Counted from the first letter of the stretch, positions 47,772 to 57,765 are shown. The stretch is 64,000 nucleotides of DNA from Pasteurellaceae bacterium 15-036681 (GCA_002002485.1 MQVI01000003.1:1-64000); one strand, 5' to 3'. Translations and numbers: made by a program. Notes: a model not told the origin generated them from the letters alone.

Positions 47772-50375
47772 CTACTTTTTACGTTCTACCCACTGACCGT
47801 CCGAATAATCCACAATCCATTTAGTCGCCTTGCCATCTTTTTCAGAAGTCACATATTGACGCTTCTCTTTACGGCTAAAACGAATAATTGCATCATTACC
47901 TTCAGGATCTTGAGCTGGTGCGTCTGCAAGATATTGCAATTTTTCAGGTAAACGATCACGATATAATGCAAGTTCTGCAACTTTTGGTGCTCTGCTCTCA
48001 CGCGATTTCGGGAAGTTATGTGCCGACATAAACACACCGCTTGCACCATCACGCAACACAAAATAAGCATCCGATTTTTCGCATTTCAACTCAGGGAATG
48101 CGACTGGCTCTTCACGCGGCGGCGCAACTTCACCATTTTTCAAAATCTTACGTGTATTATCACAACTCGTACAACCCATATATTTACCGAAACGGCCAAG
48201 TTTCAAGTGCATATCTGCACCACACTTATCACACTCAACAACAGGGCCATCATAGCCTTTGATTTTAAATGTGCCTTGCTCAATCAAATAGCCATCACAA
48301 TTTGGGTTATTACCACAAATATGGATTTTACGCGCTGGATCGATCACATAGCTATCCATAGCGGTATCACATTTCGGACAACGCTTACGTTTTAATAGCG
48401 CATTCGTTTCTGAATCATCATCTAGTACATTTAGTAATTCCGCTTCAGGAATCAAGTTTACTGTGGTTTTACAACGCTCTTTTGGCGGTAACGCATAACC
48501 ACTACAACCTAAGAAAACGCCAGTGCTTGCGGTACGAATTGCCATTTTTCTTGCACAAGTTGGGCAGTCTATTTCTGTTTCTACCAAGTTATTTGGGCGC
48601 ATCCCCCCCTCTAACTCATCAAGTTCTGCCGTCGTTAGTTTCTGCGAAAAATCAGCAAAGAAATGATTTAGCTCATCCTTCCAATTACTACTGCCTGATG
48701 CAATTTGGTCAAGAGTATCTTCCATATTCGCGGTAAAATCATAATTCATTAGCTCTGAGAATGACTCATCCAAACGATCTGTTACAATTTCACCCATTTT
48801 TTCTGCATAGAAACGGCGGTTTTCCACACGTACATAGCCACGATCTTGAATCGTTGAGATAATCGCAGCATAAGTCGAAGGACGACCAATGCCACGTTTT
48901 TCTAACTCTTTAACTAATGCTGCTTCACTAAAGCGTGCTGGCGGTTTAGTAAAATGCTGACTCGGCTGTACATGGTTTAACATTAATTGCTCATTTAAGC
49001 TCACTTCAGGAAGCTCTTGATCTTCTGCCGTTTTCCCCTGCACAGACATCACTTTGGTCCAACCATCAAAACGCAATACACGTCCTTTGGTTTTCAATTC
49101 ATAATCACCAGCCGTAACAGTCAAACTTGTTGAATCATATTCTGCTGGCGTCATTTGACAAGCAAGAAATTGACGCCAGATTAAATCGTATAGACGTTCT
49201 GCGTCTTTCTCCATGCCTTTTAGATCGCTCATTTTTACCAATACGTCAGATGGACGAATTGCTTCGTGAGCTTCTTGCGCTTTTTCTTTACTTGAGTAGA
49301 AATTCGGTTTAGCAGGCAAATATTTCTCACCAAAATTCTTTTCAATATAGCTACGTGCCATATTTAACGCATCTTGACTCAGATTTGTTGAATCAGTACG
49401 CATATAAGTGATATAGCCAGCCTCATATAAGCGCTGCGCTAACATCATCGTTTTCTTAACACTAAATCCTAAACGCGTACTTGCCGTTTGTTGCAGTGTT
49501 GAAGTGATGAATGGCGCTTTAGCACGCGATGAAGTCGGCTTTTTATCAATTTCAGAAACGATAAAACTTGCTTGTTTTAACGCATTAACCGCTTCTTCCG
49601 CTTGCTTTTGATTTTGTGCGGAGAATTTTTTGCCTTTAAAGTGAGTTAAATCTAAGTTTAACTCACCCTTTTTCGCGCTTGTTTTTGCTAAGATTTCCCA
49701 AAACTCTTCTGGTAAAAATGCCTTAATTTCACGCTCGCGTTCAACTAGTAGTTTTACCGCAACAGATTGAACACGACCTGCCGATAAGCCACGAGCTACT
49801 TTTTTCCATAACAATGGTGAAACCATAAAGCCAACAACACGATCTAAAAAGCGACGTGTTTGCTGTGCATTCACACGGTCTAAATTAAGATGTTCTGGTT
49901 TCTCAAATGCCTGTTTAATCGCATTTTTGGTAATTTCATTAAATACTACACGGCTAAAACGCTCATCATCACCGCCAATAATCTCACGTAAATGCCATGC
50001 AATTGCTTCCCCTTCTCTATCCAAGTCGGTTGCGAGATAAATATGGTCAGCTTTTTTAGCAAGTGACTTCAATTCTGAAACCACTTTCTCTTTACCTGGT
50101 AAAATTTGATAATTTGCTTGCCAATCGTGATAAGGATCGATCCCCATTCGTTTAACTAAAGCGGTACGTTCCTTGTCTGATTTTACTTTTGCTTTCTGTT
50201 CAGCCGTCATTCCTTTGGTTGATATCGGTTTTGCTTTTTCCGCTTTTTCCCCACCGCTTGTAGGTAGATCACGGACATGACCGACACTTGATTTAACGAC
50301 GAAATCGCTACCAAGATATTTATTGATAGTCTTAGCCTTAGCTGGCGACTCGACGATTACTAATGATTTTCCCAT
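47772..50375 (-). CDS. topA: DNA topoisomerase I
   Basis: TopA relaxes negative supercoils. The 867-residue protein has the Toprim domain ([20 protein letters not shown] at the N terminus; [18 protein letters not shown]). The active-site Tyr lies in [13 protein letters not shown], and [13 protein letters not shown] and [12 protein letters not shown] are also present. Three C-terminal zinc fingers begin [20 protein letters not shown] and [10 protein letters not shown]. Length matches E. coli (865). It is divergent from a LysR gene over a 205-bp AT-rich region with a small ATGCTCGTGAGCAT palindrome. Confidence 0.97.
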   Translation of the reverse strand: MGKSLVIVESPAKAKTINKYLGSDFVVKSSVGHVRDLPTSGGEKAEKAKPISTKGMTAEQKAKVKSDKERTALVKRMGIDPYHDWQANYQILPGKEKVVSELKSLAKKADHIYLATDLDREGEAIAWHLREIIGGDDERFSRVVFNEITKNAIKQAFEKPEHLNLDRVNAQQTRRFLDRVVGFMVSPLLWKKVARGLSAGRVQSVAVKLLVEREREIKAFLPEEFWEILAKTSAKKGELNLDLTHFKGKKFSAQNQKQAEEAVNALKQASFIVSEIDKKPTSSRAKAPFITSTLQQTASTRLGFSVKKTMMLAQRLYEAGYITYMRTDSTNLSQDALNMARSYIEKNFGEKYLPAKPNFYSSKEKAQEAHEAIRPSDVLVKMSDLKGMEKDAERLYDLIWRQFLACQMTPAEYDSTSLTVTAGDYELKTKGRVLRFDGWTKVMSVQGKTAEDQELPEVSLNEQLMLNHVQPSQHFTKPPARFSEAALVKELEKRGIGRPSTYAAIISTIQDRGYVRVENRRFYAEKMGEIVTDRLDESFSELMNYDFTANMEDTLDQIASGSSNWKDELNHFFADFSQKLTTAELDELEGGMRPNNLVETEIDCPTCARKMAIRTASTGVFLGCSGYALPPKERCKTTVNLIPEAELLNVLDDDSETNALLKRKRCPKCDTAMDSYVIDPARKIHICGNNPNCDGYLIEQGTFKIKGYDGPVVECDKCGADMHLKLGRFGKYMGCTSCDNTRKILKNGEVAPPREEPVAFPELKCEKSDAYFVLRDGASGVFMSAHNFPKSRESRAPKVAELALYRDRLPEKLQYLADAPAQDPEGNDAIIRFSRKEKRQYVTSEKDGKATKWIVDYSDGQWVERKK

Positions 50376-50580
50376 TGAAACACCTGAAAAATTTTATGTA
50401 TGAATAAATGTAGGTATGTATATGATGCTCGTGAGCATATTAAATACACATCAACATTAAATAATCTGAAAAATAACAACAATATTATTTCTTAATCGTA
50501 AAAAATATCATTGAACTAACTCAAAATGCCTGTAACAATAGCAAGCCTAAATAAAAAATACAATACAGAGATATTCAATA

Positions 50581-51471
50581 ATGGATAAACTAAACGCAAT
50601 TAACCTTTTCTGTCGTGTCGTTGAAGTACAAAGTTTCACTCAAGCCGCTCAACAAGAACAAATGTCACTCGCTATGGCAAGTAAATTAGTTGCTCAATTA
50701 GAAGAACATCTGAATGTACGTCTACTACAGCGTACAACCAGAAAAATAACCCCAACAGAGGCTGGGTTACTTTTTTATCAACGTTGTGTGCCGATCTTAA
50801 ATGAATTAAAAGATGCTGAAGCTTGTGTGACTAATATTACCTCCACGTTACAAGGTAAACTCACACTGTCTGTTCCTATGGATTTTGGATCACGTTTTAT
50901 TGCCCCTTATTTAGCAGAATTTACGGAGAAATACCCTCATCTACAGCTTTACCTTGAATTTAATGATCGCCGTGTAGATGTCGTTGCCGAAGGATACGAT
51001 TTGGTACTTAGAATTGGCAAATTGGAAGATAGCTCAATTGTGGCAAAACGAATTGCGAAAGCAAGCCATATTATTGTCGCTGCACCGAGTTATTTAAAAA
51101 AATATGGAACACCTGTTACGGCACTTGAGCTACAAGAGCATAAATGTTTAATGTATGAAACTCAAACCTACTGGCAATTTAATGAAAATGGTCGAGAAGT
51201 AAAATTTAAACCACAGGCAAGCGTATATAGCAATAATGGCTATGCTCTTGTCCAAATGGCTAAAGCAGGGCAAGGGATTATTCTTATACCTAAATTTTTA
51301 GTCAAAGACGAGCTTGCGAATGGGGAGCTTGTTTCAATATTGCACCATGTAGATCACGAACGATTAGACATTAGTTTACTCTATCCACACCGTCGTTATT
51401 TATCCCCTAAAGTGAAGGTTGCAATTGAATTTTTTGAAGAACTAATGAAAACACAAAAAGCATATTTATAA
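50581..51471 (+). CDS. LysR-family transcriptional regulator (CrgA/DmlR-like)
   Basis: A 296-residue LysR-type regulator. The DNA-binding domain is MDKLNAINLFCRVVEVQSFT through LAMASKLVAQLEEHLNVRLL, and the linker has QRTTRKITPTEAGLLFYQRC. The effector domain (about 90-290) has GKLTLSVPMDFGSRFIAPYL, GYDLVLRIGKLEDSSIVAKR and MAKAGQGIILIPKF. It falls in the large CrgA/AaeR/DmlR group, whose ligands vary widely. Its neighbours (topA divergent, pyrH convergent) give no clue to the target. It may regulate itself. Confidence 0.88.
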   Translation: MDKLNAINLFCRVVEVQSFTQAAQQEQMSLAMASKLVAQLEEHLNVRLLQRTTRKITPTEAGLLFYQRCVPILNELKDAEACVTNITSTLQGKLTLSVPMDFGSRFIAPYLAEFTEKYPHLQLYLEFNDRRVDVVAEGYDLVLRIGKLEDSSIVAKRIAKASHIIVAAPSYLKKYGTPVTALELQEHKCLMYETQTYWQFNENGREVKFKPQASVYSNNGYALVQMAKAGQGIILIPKFLVKDELANGELVSILHHVDHERLDISLLYPHRRYLSPKVKVAIEFFEELMKTQKAYL

Positions 51472-51474
51472 AAA

Positions 51475-51503
51475 AACGGTCAAATGCTTATTACATTTGA
51501 CCG
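51475..51503. terminator. Terminator of pyrH and the convergent LysR gene
   Basis: CGGTCAAATG (51477-51486) and CATTTGACCG (51494-51503) form a 10-bp perfect stem. On the minus strand it is followed by TTTTTTTAT. Confidence 0.85.
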
Positions 51504-51519
51504 CTAGTTCATTTCATCA

Positions 51520-52236
51520 TTATGCTGAAATTGTTGTACCTTCAGTTGTACCTGTAACAACTTGTTTTAATGCACCAGGTTTACCCATGTTAAATACACG
51601 AATTGGCATGCCATGGTCACGAGCAAGCGTAAATGCAGCTAAATCCATCACTTGTAACTCACGATCGATCACATCTGCATAAGTTAAATTTTGGTATAGC
51701 ACTGCATCTGGATTCTTCGCAGGATCTTTATCGTAAACACCATCTACTTTCGTTGCTTTTAATACAACGTCTGCTTCGATCTCGATACCACGTAAGCATG
51801 CAGCTGAATCTGTTGTAAAAAACGGACTACCTGTACCTGCAGAAAAAATAACTACACGTTTTTCACGTAACATTTTGATTGCTTCAGACCAGTTGTAAGT
51901 ATCGCAAATACCGTTTAATTGGAATGCTGACATTAATTTTGCATTCACATCTGCACGGTGTAATGCATCACGCATAGCTAAGCCGTTCATTACCGTCGCA
52001 AGCATACCCATATGGTCGCCCACGACACGGTTCATTCCAGCTTTCGCTAATTTTGCACCACGGAATAAGTTACCACCGCCAAGCACAACACCTACTTCTA
52101 CACCCATTTCAAGTAATTCTTTGATTTCCAGCGCCATTCTGTCTAAGATTGAAGGATCGATACCAAATCCCTCTTCGCCTTGTAGTGCTTCACCACTTAA
52201 CTTTAACAAAATACGTTTATAAATTGGATTACTCAT
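51520..52236 (-). CDS. pyrH: UMP kinase
   Basis: PyrH phosphorylates UMP to UDP in pyrimidine nucleotide synthesis. The 238-residue hexameric amino-acid-kinase-fold enzyme shows [60 protein letters not shown] and [19 protein letters not shown]. tsf, frr and rpsB are not beside it; frr is at 28214. The start follows AAAGAGGTCAATA. Confidence 0.96.
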   Translation of the reverse strand: MSNPIYKRILLKLSGEALQGEEGFGIDPSILDRMALEIKELLEMGVEVGVVLGGGNLFRGAKLAKAGMNRVVGDHMGMLATVMNGLAMRDALHRADVNAKLMSAFQLNGICDTYNWSEAIKMLREKRVVIFSAGTGSPFFTTDSAACLRGIEIEADVVLKATKVDGVYDKDPAKNPDAVLYQNLTYADVIDRELQVMDLAAFTLARDHGMPIRVFNMGKPGALKQVVTGTTEGTTISA

Positions 52237-52353
52237 TATTGACCTCTTTGTGTAACGGTTTCTTGGGAAAAATCGTCGTATTATAAGAGATCTGGATGTA
52301 GTATTAAAGATAAATCATCTAACATTTGTTATTTCATCTGAAATGATAAGACG

Positions 52354-52382
52354 AAAAAGCCCAGTCGTTAAACTGGGCTTTT
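52354..52382 (-). terminator. Terminator after tRNA-Leu
   Basis: On the minus strand AAAAGCCCAG pairs with CTGGGCTTTT, and TTTTTCG follows. It lies 7 bases past the tRNA 3' end. Confidence 0.88.
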
Positions 52383-52388
52383 ATTTAT

Positions 52389-52474
52389 TGGTGCTCTAGG
52401 CGAGACTCGAACTCGCACATCCTATGGACACTACCCCCTCAAGATAGCGTGTCTACCAATTCCACCACTAGAGC
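52389..52474 (-). tRNA. leuU: tRNA-Leu (anticodon GAG)
   Basis: The 86-nt minus-strand sequence begins GCTCTAGTGGTGGAATTGG and ends TAGAGCACCA with encoded CCA. The anticodon loop is CTTGAGG. A long variable arm (GGTAGTGTCCATAGGATG) is typical of class II tRNA-Leu. The T arm reads CGAGTTCGAGTCTCG. It lies 10 bases after secG, the same arrangement as secG-leuU in E. coli, so it is processed from the secG transcript. Confidence 0.97.
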
Positions 52475-52484
52475 AAAATTCTTA

Positions 52485-52814
52485 TTACTGAGGGATATCG
52501 CTATTTTCTGTTTTAGCTGGAACAACTTCTTGTTTTTGCTCAACACCGCTTAAGTCTTCAAATTGACTTTTTGGTGCGATATTGTGAGAGTTTAAGTTAC
52601 CAATCACAAGGCTAATACCGAAAAAGATAATTGCTAAAAGTGCTGTTGTTCTTGATAAAAAGTTTGCAGAACCTGCTGAACCAAAAACTGTTCCAGCTGC
52701 GCCACCACCAAACGATGCACCAGCATCTGCACCTTTACCTTGTTGCATCAAGATAAAGCCTACAAGAATAATTGCAACAACAAGATAAGCAACGGTTAGT
52801 AAATTAATTAACAT
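52485..52814 (-). CDS. secG: Preprotein translocase subunit SecG
   Basis: SecG is the small accessory subunit of the SecYEG channel. From ATG 52814 the product is 109 residues, about the E. coli length. Two membrane helices are visible (LLTVAYLVVAIILVGFILMQ and TTALLAIIFFGISLVIGNL). Between them is the family motif GKGADAGASFGGGAAGTVFG. The upstream open frame adds 8 unlikely residues. AAAGAGAAAACA precedes the ATG. Confidence 0.95.
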   Translation of the reverse strand: MLINLLTVAYLVVAIILVGFILMQQGKGADAGASFGGGAAGTVFGSAGSANFLSRTTALLAIIFFGISLVIGNLNSHNIAPKSQFEDLSGVEQKQEVVPAKTENSDIPQ

Positions 52815-52948
52815 TGTTTTCTCTTTAAATCTGTGCAAAATAAAATTCCGCGCTTAAGCAAGTGCGGAACTAACTTTCAATGCTGTAGATAATATCGACT
52901 TATCAAATTTGTTGCAAGTGGATTTTTACATTCACGTTTACATTCGTT

Positions 52949-54868
52949 TTATTTTTCAGCGTTTTGCTGATTTTTTCTAGAATAGAATCGCTTGTTTGTA
53001 CTTGCAAGCGGTGTGATTCTTGCCAAGTTTTGTAAAATTTGACGATTAGGCGATTTCAATAATTCAGGTAAACGCAAATTCAAATCCGCCATAAATTGCT
53101 GATAACTTGCTTGTTTTCGGCTAATATCCGTTAATTGCATTTCCCAATGCGCAGTCATATCTGGCAAAGTTGCACTTTCAGGTAATGCCAAAATCAAGGT
53201 TCTCCCAGCTTCTGTACTTTGAATATTCCGCCCTTTCTTAATTAAGAAACCTCGCTTAAATAGTAATTCAATGATACCTGCTCGAGTTGCTTCCGTCCCC
53301 AACCCATCTGTTTCACGTAATACTTTTTTCAGCTGTTTGTCTTGTACAAAACGAGCAATTCCAGTCATTGCAGAAAGAAGTGTCGCATCAGTAAAATAGC
53401 GAGGAGGCTGTGTTTTTTTACTCTGAATCTCGCCATTTTCACATAAAAGCTGCTGATCTTTTTTAACTACTGGCAATAATGGTTCAAGAACCTCATCACT
53501 GTCTTCTTTACCTAATAACGCTTTCCAACCAGCAATGATAAGATTTCTTGCCTGAGCAACGAAATTACCACCTGCAATATTGAGTGAAATTTTACTTTTA
53601 CGGTACTCTGCATCAGGACAAAATTGCATCAAATATTGACGAGCGATTAATTGATAAATTCGTCGTTCATTTTCAGTCAAATTAATATTGCCTTGACGAG
53701 AGGTTGGAATAATCGCATGGTGCGCTTCAACTTTGCTATCATTCCAACATCGATTTTTTATATTAGGATCAACGACCTCTGGTTTTTCTGCATATTCTGT
53801 TAAATGATGTGCAATTGCTCCCATCACTTTTAGTCGATCTGCGTAGTGCTCATTTGGTAAATATCGATTATCGGAACGAGGGTACGTGATCAACTTATGA
53901 GTTTCATAGAGTTTTTGGCAAATATCTAATACCGCTTGAGCAGATAATCCATAACGACGAGCAGCATCAATTTGCAAGGCTGAAAGAGAATAAGGCAATG
54001 GAGCGCCCTCTTTTTCCATCTTATCTTGATACTCTGTTACTGTCGCTGGCTGATTTTCAATGCGCTTCACTACATTTTCAGCTAATCCTCGTGAAAGCAC
54101 TCTACCATCTTCATCTTGATAATCTTCACAAGCTTTGCTTGGTTGCCATTGTGCTTTAAATCGCTCTTGGGTTTCAGGCACAATAATATTGGCAAACACT
54201 TCAAAATAATCCTTCGGCACAAAATTTTCAATTTCAAGATCACGACGAACAATTAATCCTAATACAGGTGTTTGAACTCGTCCGACAGAAAGCACTCCTT
54301 TATAGCCAGCCCATCTCCCTTGTAAAGTATATGCCCTTGTCATATTAATACCATACAGCCAATCTGCACGAGCGCGCGCCAATGCAGAGGTTGCAAGCGG
54401 TATGAAATCACGATTAGATTGCAGTTTGGTAATTGCCTTCTGGACAGCGGAAGGATTTAAATCACTAATTAAACAGCGCTGTATTTGATTTCTGCGTTCC
54501 ATTGGTAGATTAAGATAACCGAATACCTCATCAACTAGTAACTGCCCTTCTCTATCTGGGTCACCTGCGTTAATTAAGATGTCTGCTTGTTTAACTAAAC
54601 GTTCAACTACCTTGAACTGCTTTAAAGTCTCTTTTTTAGGAATTAATTTCCACTGTTCTGGCACAATGGGCAGATGTTCCATTCGCCACATTTTAAAGCG
54701 TTCATCATAGGCATCAGGTTCAGCTTGCTCAAGTAAATGACCGATACACCAAGTAACCGTATTACCCTCACCACACTGAATAAAGCCATCACCTCGAGTA
54801 TGAGGCTTGGGTAAAACATCCGCAATCGCACGCCCTAAACTTGGTTTTTCGGCAATAAATAAACGCAT
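52949..54868 (-). CDS. topB: DNA topoisomerase III
   Basis: TopB is a type IA topoisomerase that decatenates replication and recombination intermediates. The 639-residue protein has the Toprim domain ([40 protein letters not shown]), [14 protein letters not shown], the active-site Tyr in [14 protein letters not shown] and [19 protein letters not shown]. The C-terminal tail is short and basic. It ends with an uptake-signal-rich stretch and lies 71 bases downstream of mepA on the same strand. It can be chromosomal or plasmid-borne in general; here the neighbours are chromosomal. Confidence 0.95.
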   Translation of the reverse strand: MRLFIAEKPSLGRAIADVLPKPHTRGDGFIQCGEGNTVTWCIGHLLEQAEPDAYDERFKMWRMEHLPIVPEQWKLIPKKETLKQFKVVERLVKQADILINAGDPDREGQLLVDEVFGYLNLPMERRNQIQRCLISDLNPSAVQKAITKLQSNRDFIPLATSALARARADWLYGINMTRAYTLQGRWAGYKGVLSVGRVQTPVLGLIVRRDLEIENFVPKDYFEVFANIIVPETQERFKAQWQPSKACEDYQDEDGRVLSRGLAENVVKRIENQPATVTEYQDKMEKEGAPLPYSLSALQIDAARRYGLSAQAVLDICQKLYETHKLITYPRSDNRYLPNEHYADRLKVMGAIAHHLTEYAEKPEVVDPNIKNRCWNDSKVEAHHAIIPTSRQGNINLTENERRIYQLIARQYLMQFCPDAEYRKSKISLNIAGGNFVAQARNLIIAGWKALLGKEDSDEVLEPLLPVVKKDQQLLCENGEIQSKKTQPPRYFTDATLLSAMTGIARFVQDKQLKKVLRETDGLGTEATRAGIIELLFKRGFLIKKGRNIQSTEAGRTLILALPESATLPDMTAHWEMQLTDISRKQASYQQFMADLNLRLPELLKSPNRQILQNLARITPLASTNKRFYSRKNQQNAEK

Positions 54869-54885
54869 AGTGTAACCTTATAACT

Positions 54886-54919
54886 AAAACTCACCGCTTG
54901 TTATAGTAAGCGGTGAGTT
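54886..54919 (-). terminator. Inverted uptake-signal terminator after mepA
   Basis: AACTCACCGCTT and AAGCGGTGAGTT form a 12-bp stem containing two opposed ACCGCTT/AAGCGGT uptake-signal cores. The minus strand continues TTTTAGTT. Confidence 0.8.
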
Positions 54920-54939
54920 ATTTTCCTTATTTTACAGAA

Positions 54940-55764
54940 TTAGTTGATACCTTGTGATGAAAGTAACATTTGGCATTGTACTGGTGCAACAGGTAATGCT
55001 TTTGGTTTTGATGTCGATGGTTTTGCTGGCTCAAACCATGAATAGAGTTCTTCACCACAGCCATCTCCTGTAGGGACTGGGGATTGATTCTCACAATTTG
55101 GTGCATCCTTAGGGCAAGTCAGACGGACATGGAAATGTGAATCATGGGCATACCAAGGACGAATTTTACGTAACCATTCTCGATCAACTCCTGCAGTTTG
55201 GCATAATTTCACTTTAATCGCAGGATTAACAAAAATACGATCTACTTTTACATCCGTTGCGGCTAATTTAATGAGCTTAGTATGATTTTGAGTCCATAAG
55301 CGATCATCCACACGATTTACGGCATGATTCACCATCACAGTTGCTAATCCAGCTGGATTACGCGCAGTTTCAGCATCCATTGGACCAAAACGTAACCAAA
55401 TATCAGCATCCAATCCTGTTTGGTGACTCGCATGTCCGCTAGAAAAACGCCCACCTGCCGGCATCCCCATATCACCAATTAACATTGGGGGTAATCCCTC
55501 GGATTTTGCCCTTTGTCCTAGTTGCTTGAGGTAATCTAGCAGTTGAGGGTGACCATAAAAACGATTTCTAACAGAACGAATAACTTGATAACCTTCCCCT
55601 TTTAATTCTAAAGGCTGAGCACCAATGATACAGCCATTGCTATAACCACCTATTGATTGAGGCTGGCCAGCGACAGGATTTTTAATTTGTTCCCAAGGTG
55701 TTGCAATAGCCATCGTTGAAAAAGCGACACTAGCCGAAACAATAGCTAAATTGAGTAATTTCAT
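54940..55764 (-). CDS. mepA: Penicillin-insensitive murein DD-endopeptidase
   Basis: MepA is a periplasmic LAS-family zinc endopeptidase that cuts D-Ala-mDAP cross-links. The 274-residue length equals E. coli MepA. A signal peptide covers about 1-21 (MKLLNLAIVSASVAFSTMAI). Zinc and active-site residues are in GRFSSGHASHQTGLDADIWL (metal His and Asp) and HDSHFHVRLTCP. Paired cysteines fit the periplasm. It is the last host gene before the phage junction. Its promoter lies in 55765-55855. Confidence 0.95.
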   Translation of the reverse strand: MKLLNLAIVSASVAFSTMAIATPWEQIKNPVAGQPQSIGGYSNGCIIGAQPLELKGEGYQVIRSVRNRFYGHPQLLDYLKQLGQRAKSEGLPPMLIGDMGMPAGGRFSSGHASHQTGLDADIWLRFGPMDAETARNPAGLATVMVNHAVNRVDDRLWTQNHTKLIKLAATDVKVDRIFVNPAIKVKLCQTAGVDREWLRKIRPWYAHDSHFHVRLTCPKDAPNCENQSPVPTGDGCGEELYSWFEPAKPSTSKPKALPVAPVQCQMLLSSQGIN

Positions 55765-55857
55765 TTTACTTTCCTCAAAAAATACATAAGTTTTTATATG
55801 ACATAAAATTTTTATTCTAGTTTAACTATGTTATAAAAGCAAAAGTTGTAATGGTAA

Positions 55858-55986
55858 AAATACGCCCACCTAAATGTGGATCATTTAATGGAACATGCAG
55901 ACAAGGTGGAATTTTACGGCACATTTACGACACACCAAGCTGAAAAAACACATTTAAGATTGGTTGCGCAACTTGTAACATATTGA
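55858..55986 (+). pseudogene. C-terminal remnant of a tyrosine recombinase (integrase)
   Basis: A 42-codon open frame begins right after an in-frame TAA and ends at TGA 55984-55986. It starts KYAHLNVDHLMEHADKVEF, the usual (R/K)YAHL context of the catalytic tyrosine in phage and island integrases, followed by a basic tail (HQAEKTHLRLVAQLV). Nothing upstream resembles the rest of an integrase; the mepA promoter region begins immediately. It ends 16 bases before the tRNA-Arg fragment. This is best read as the relic of an earlier element at the same tRNA site. The match rests on a short motif, so confidence is moderate. Confidence 0.6.
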
Positions 55987-56002
55987 AATATAAAGAAATA
56001 AA

Positions 56003-56047
56003 TGGCACGCCCTAAAGGATTCGAACCTTTGACCCACGCCTTAGAAG
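56003..56047 (-). other. Attachment-site remnant: 3' half of tRNA-Arg(TCT)
   Basis: The minus strand runs from the anticodon loop CTTCTAA (anticodon TCT) through the T arm AAAGGTTCGAATCCTTT and the acceptor strand AGGGCGTG to CCA. Upstream, the bases do not pair as a tRNA 5' half (ACGGG cannot pair with GGCG), so this is a fragment. It is the expected footprint left on the chromosome side when an element integrates into the tRNA 3' half; the full gene should lie at the other end of the element, beyond base 64000. Confidence 0.85.
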
Positions 56048-56051
56048 CCCG

Positions 56052-56187
56052 TTAATTACAAAATCTTGTAATTAAAACAACCAATATAAACAATGACTTA
56101 CAGAATAAGCCTACTCAAAAACACTGTTTATATTATCATACTTTTACTGATTTTAAGAGTGATTTAGTCACAAATTAGTCACAAAAC
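56052..56187. repeat. Palindromes and direct repeats at the element end
   Basis: Next to the tRNA fragment are a 10-bp perfect palindrome (TTAATTACAA-AATC-TTGTAATTAA, 56052-56075), a 10-bp inverted repeat AATATAAACA (56083-56092) / TGTTTATATT (56125-56134), and two adjacent 11-bp copies of TTAGTCACAAA (56166-56187). No gene covers 56048-56189. The arrangement suits integrase/excisionase arm sites; part of it may also terminate the late phage operon. Confidence 0.6.
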
Positions 56188-56189
56188 TA

Positions 56190-56534
56190 TTAGCTTTTAC
56201 AACAACAATCCTCATCAAAATCACAACAAGAAAAATCGCTGTTACACACTGTTTCAGTCATGCCTTGTTTTGTTACTTCCCACTTCACACATGCACCACT
56301 CGGGAACGTTTTTGCGTTTGTTCCGTCTTTCCCTCGTTCAATTTTTACTTCATTTCCGAAAGCATAGGCTTTGACAATTTCCGCACCTGTTCCGTCGTTG
56401 ATTACTAGATAAGTATGATCTTCGCCTAGCACTTCCGCTAATTCTCTCGCATTAGTGATAGGCAATAGACCATCTGTTGCATTAAGTTTTCCATTTAGGC
56501 TTGTGGTAAAGCCGTTTAACCATTTGTATTTCAT
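56190..56534 (-). CDS. Small phage protein with a Cys-rich C terminus
   Basis: A 114-residue protein from ATG 56534 (MKYKWLNGFTTSLNGKL), preceded by AGGGTGTTCAAA. The start is one base beyond the last base of the upstream gene's stop codon, so translation is coupled. The body has a mixed alpha/beta look (VLGEDHTYLVINDGTGAEIV). The tail CNSDFSCCDFDEDCCCKS packs six cysteines into 18 residues with acidic residues between. I do not recognise the family. The tail could bind metal or form disulfides in a virion. It is the last gene of the phage operon before the attachment site. Confidence 0.7.
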   Translation of the reverse strand: MKYKWLNGFTTSLNGKLNATDGLLPITNARELAEVLGEDHTYLVINDGTGAEIVKAYAFGNEVKIERGKDGTNAKTFPSGACVKWEVTKQGMTETVCNSDFSCCDFDEDCCCKS

Positions 56535-56866
56535 TTTGAACACCCTAAACATTCTGTTGATGTAAAGTAGCCGTTTTCGCTACTGCCCATATTGCAAGTA
56601 CAGCTATCGACGTGGATTGGTACACAGAAAGGTTTACACCCCTCAATGCGAATAATCCCTTGATAACGCCCCTTCCTTGCCGTGTATAAGGCATCATCCC
56701 ACATAAAAGTCACTTGATTTTCATCACTTTCAAAAGCAGGATATGTGATTGTTGGGCCATTACCGCCCACTCGTGTAAGTTCGATTGTGATATTGTCTGT
56801 ATTGCTACAGTTGTCGATCTGAAATGTGGTTTTCGCCACTTTTTTGTTAATTAAAATTGGTCGCAT
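56531..56866 (-). CDS. Small phage protein, beta-rich, with cysteine pairs
   Basis: A 111-residue protein starting MRPILINKKVAKTTFQIDNC. Its message has AGGAG six bases before the ATG, and the preceding gene's stop TAG forms part of that site. Alternating hydrophobic strands (NITIELTRVGGNGPTITYPA, QVTFMWDDALYTARKGRY) suggest a beta sandwich, as in small decoration or tail proteins. Cysteines cluster near the end (GCKPFC, DSCTCNM, TECLGC). The family is not recognised. Its place between the 295-residue virion-like protein and the Cys-rich 114-residue protein suggests a structural role. Confidence 0.7.
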   Translation of the reverse strand: MRPILINKKVAKTTFQIDNCSNTDNITIELTRVGGNGPTITYPAFESDENQVTFMWDDALYTARKGRYQGIIRIEGCKPFCVPIHVDSCTCNMGSSENGYFTSTECLGCSK

Positions 56867-56875
56867 TAATTACTC

Positions 56876-57763
56876 CTAAGTCCATAAGTTATTTGCGAAA
56901 GCTGGGATTGCACCTGAATTCATTGAACCAAATTGGGCCATATTCATATTACCTAGCGCAACACCAATATTACTTAATCCACCTACTGACTGACTCCAGC
57001 CTGCATACGGATCTATTGAACCTGCCGCTGCTGCCGCTTGTTGCGCTGTTCGTAGTGCATTTAAACTATCGCTAATTCGCCCCTGGAACATTGAATTCCA
57101 TTTATAAACTTCTTCACGATATTGGCTTTCTCGTTGATGTTTACGTTCTTCTTCATTTCTAATTGATTGGTTAGTTACCAGCACAACAGCTTTAGCTTCA
57201 GCTACTTGAATTTGACGTAATGCTGTACGTTTTGCACCAACGCAATGAATCAACATTTCACGCTGAACTTTATCTCTCGCACGAGAGAATTCGCTACGAG
57301 CGGTGGCAATTGCACGCTCTCTTACTGTTTCATAATCAACTTGATAACCGTCTTTTTCTCGCTGATCTGCCTCTTGCAACATTCGGATTTCAACAGGACG
57401 ACTGTTGTCATACCAATGATTGAAGAATTTATCCGATTTATCTCGTTGGTTATTCCAGATTTCATCAAAACGGTTTTGTGCTTGTTTTGCTACGTCGTGT
57501 TGCTTATCTGCAAAGTAAAATGATGCCGCTTGTTGAATTAGGGCAATAATTAGATTAGTTCGAGCATTTTCTTTCACGGCTTTGAAGTAAGAACAAGCAT
57601 AATCTGCCATTGCCTGTGCTCGCATATGCGCAGAACCATCCGTTAGCTTTTGTTCACTTCCAGTGAATTTAATTTCTCCACAACTTTTATCAACCTCTTG
57701 CCCAAATACAGTAGTGGCAATATTCGACCAATCAATACCGCTTGTAGATGCTGCCTCTGCCAT
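56876..57763 (-). CDS. Phage protein of 295 residues, likely internal virion protein
   Basis: A largely helical 295-residue protein. The central part (about 95-220) is rich in charged coiled-coil-like helices (ARSEFSRARDKVQREML, SIRNEEERKHQRESQYREEV). The C-terminal 70 residues are Gly/Ala/Asn/Met-rich and low in charge (GGLSNIGVALGNMNMAQFGS), like proteins that touch membranes or are ejected. This matches internal virion or tail-needle-type proteins in podovirus-like elements. I cannot name the family. It starts 2 bases after the 70-residue gene (ribosome site GAGGG). Confidence 0.65.
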   Translation of the reverse strand: MAEAASTSGIDWSNIATTVFGQEVDKSCGEIKFTGSEQKLTDGSAHMRAQAMADYACSYFKAVKENARTNLIIALIQQAASFYFADKQHDVAKQAQNRFDEIWNNQRDKSDKFFNHWYDNSRPVEIRMLQEADQREKDGYQVDYETVRERAIATARSEFSRARDKVQREMLIHCVGAKRTALRQIQVAEAKAVVLVTNQSIRNEEERKHQRESQYREEVYKWNSMFQGRISDSLNALRTAQQAAAAAGSIDPYAGWSQSVGGLSNIGVALGNMNMAQFGSMNSGAIPAFANNLWT

Positions 57764-57765
57764 AA

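Noticed and set aside
55849..55950. Small plus-strand frame from ATG 55851 (30 codons).
   Set aside because: A different frame from the integrase-like remnant, with no ribosome site and no recognisable motif.
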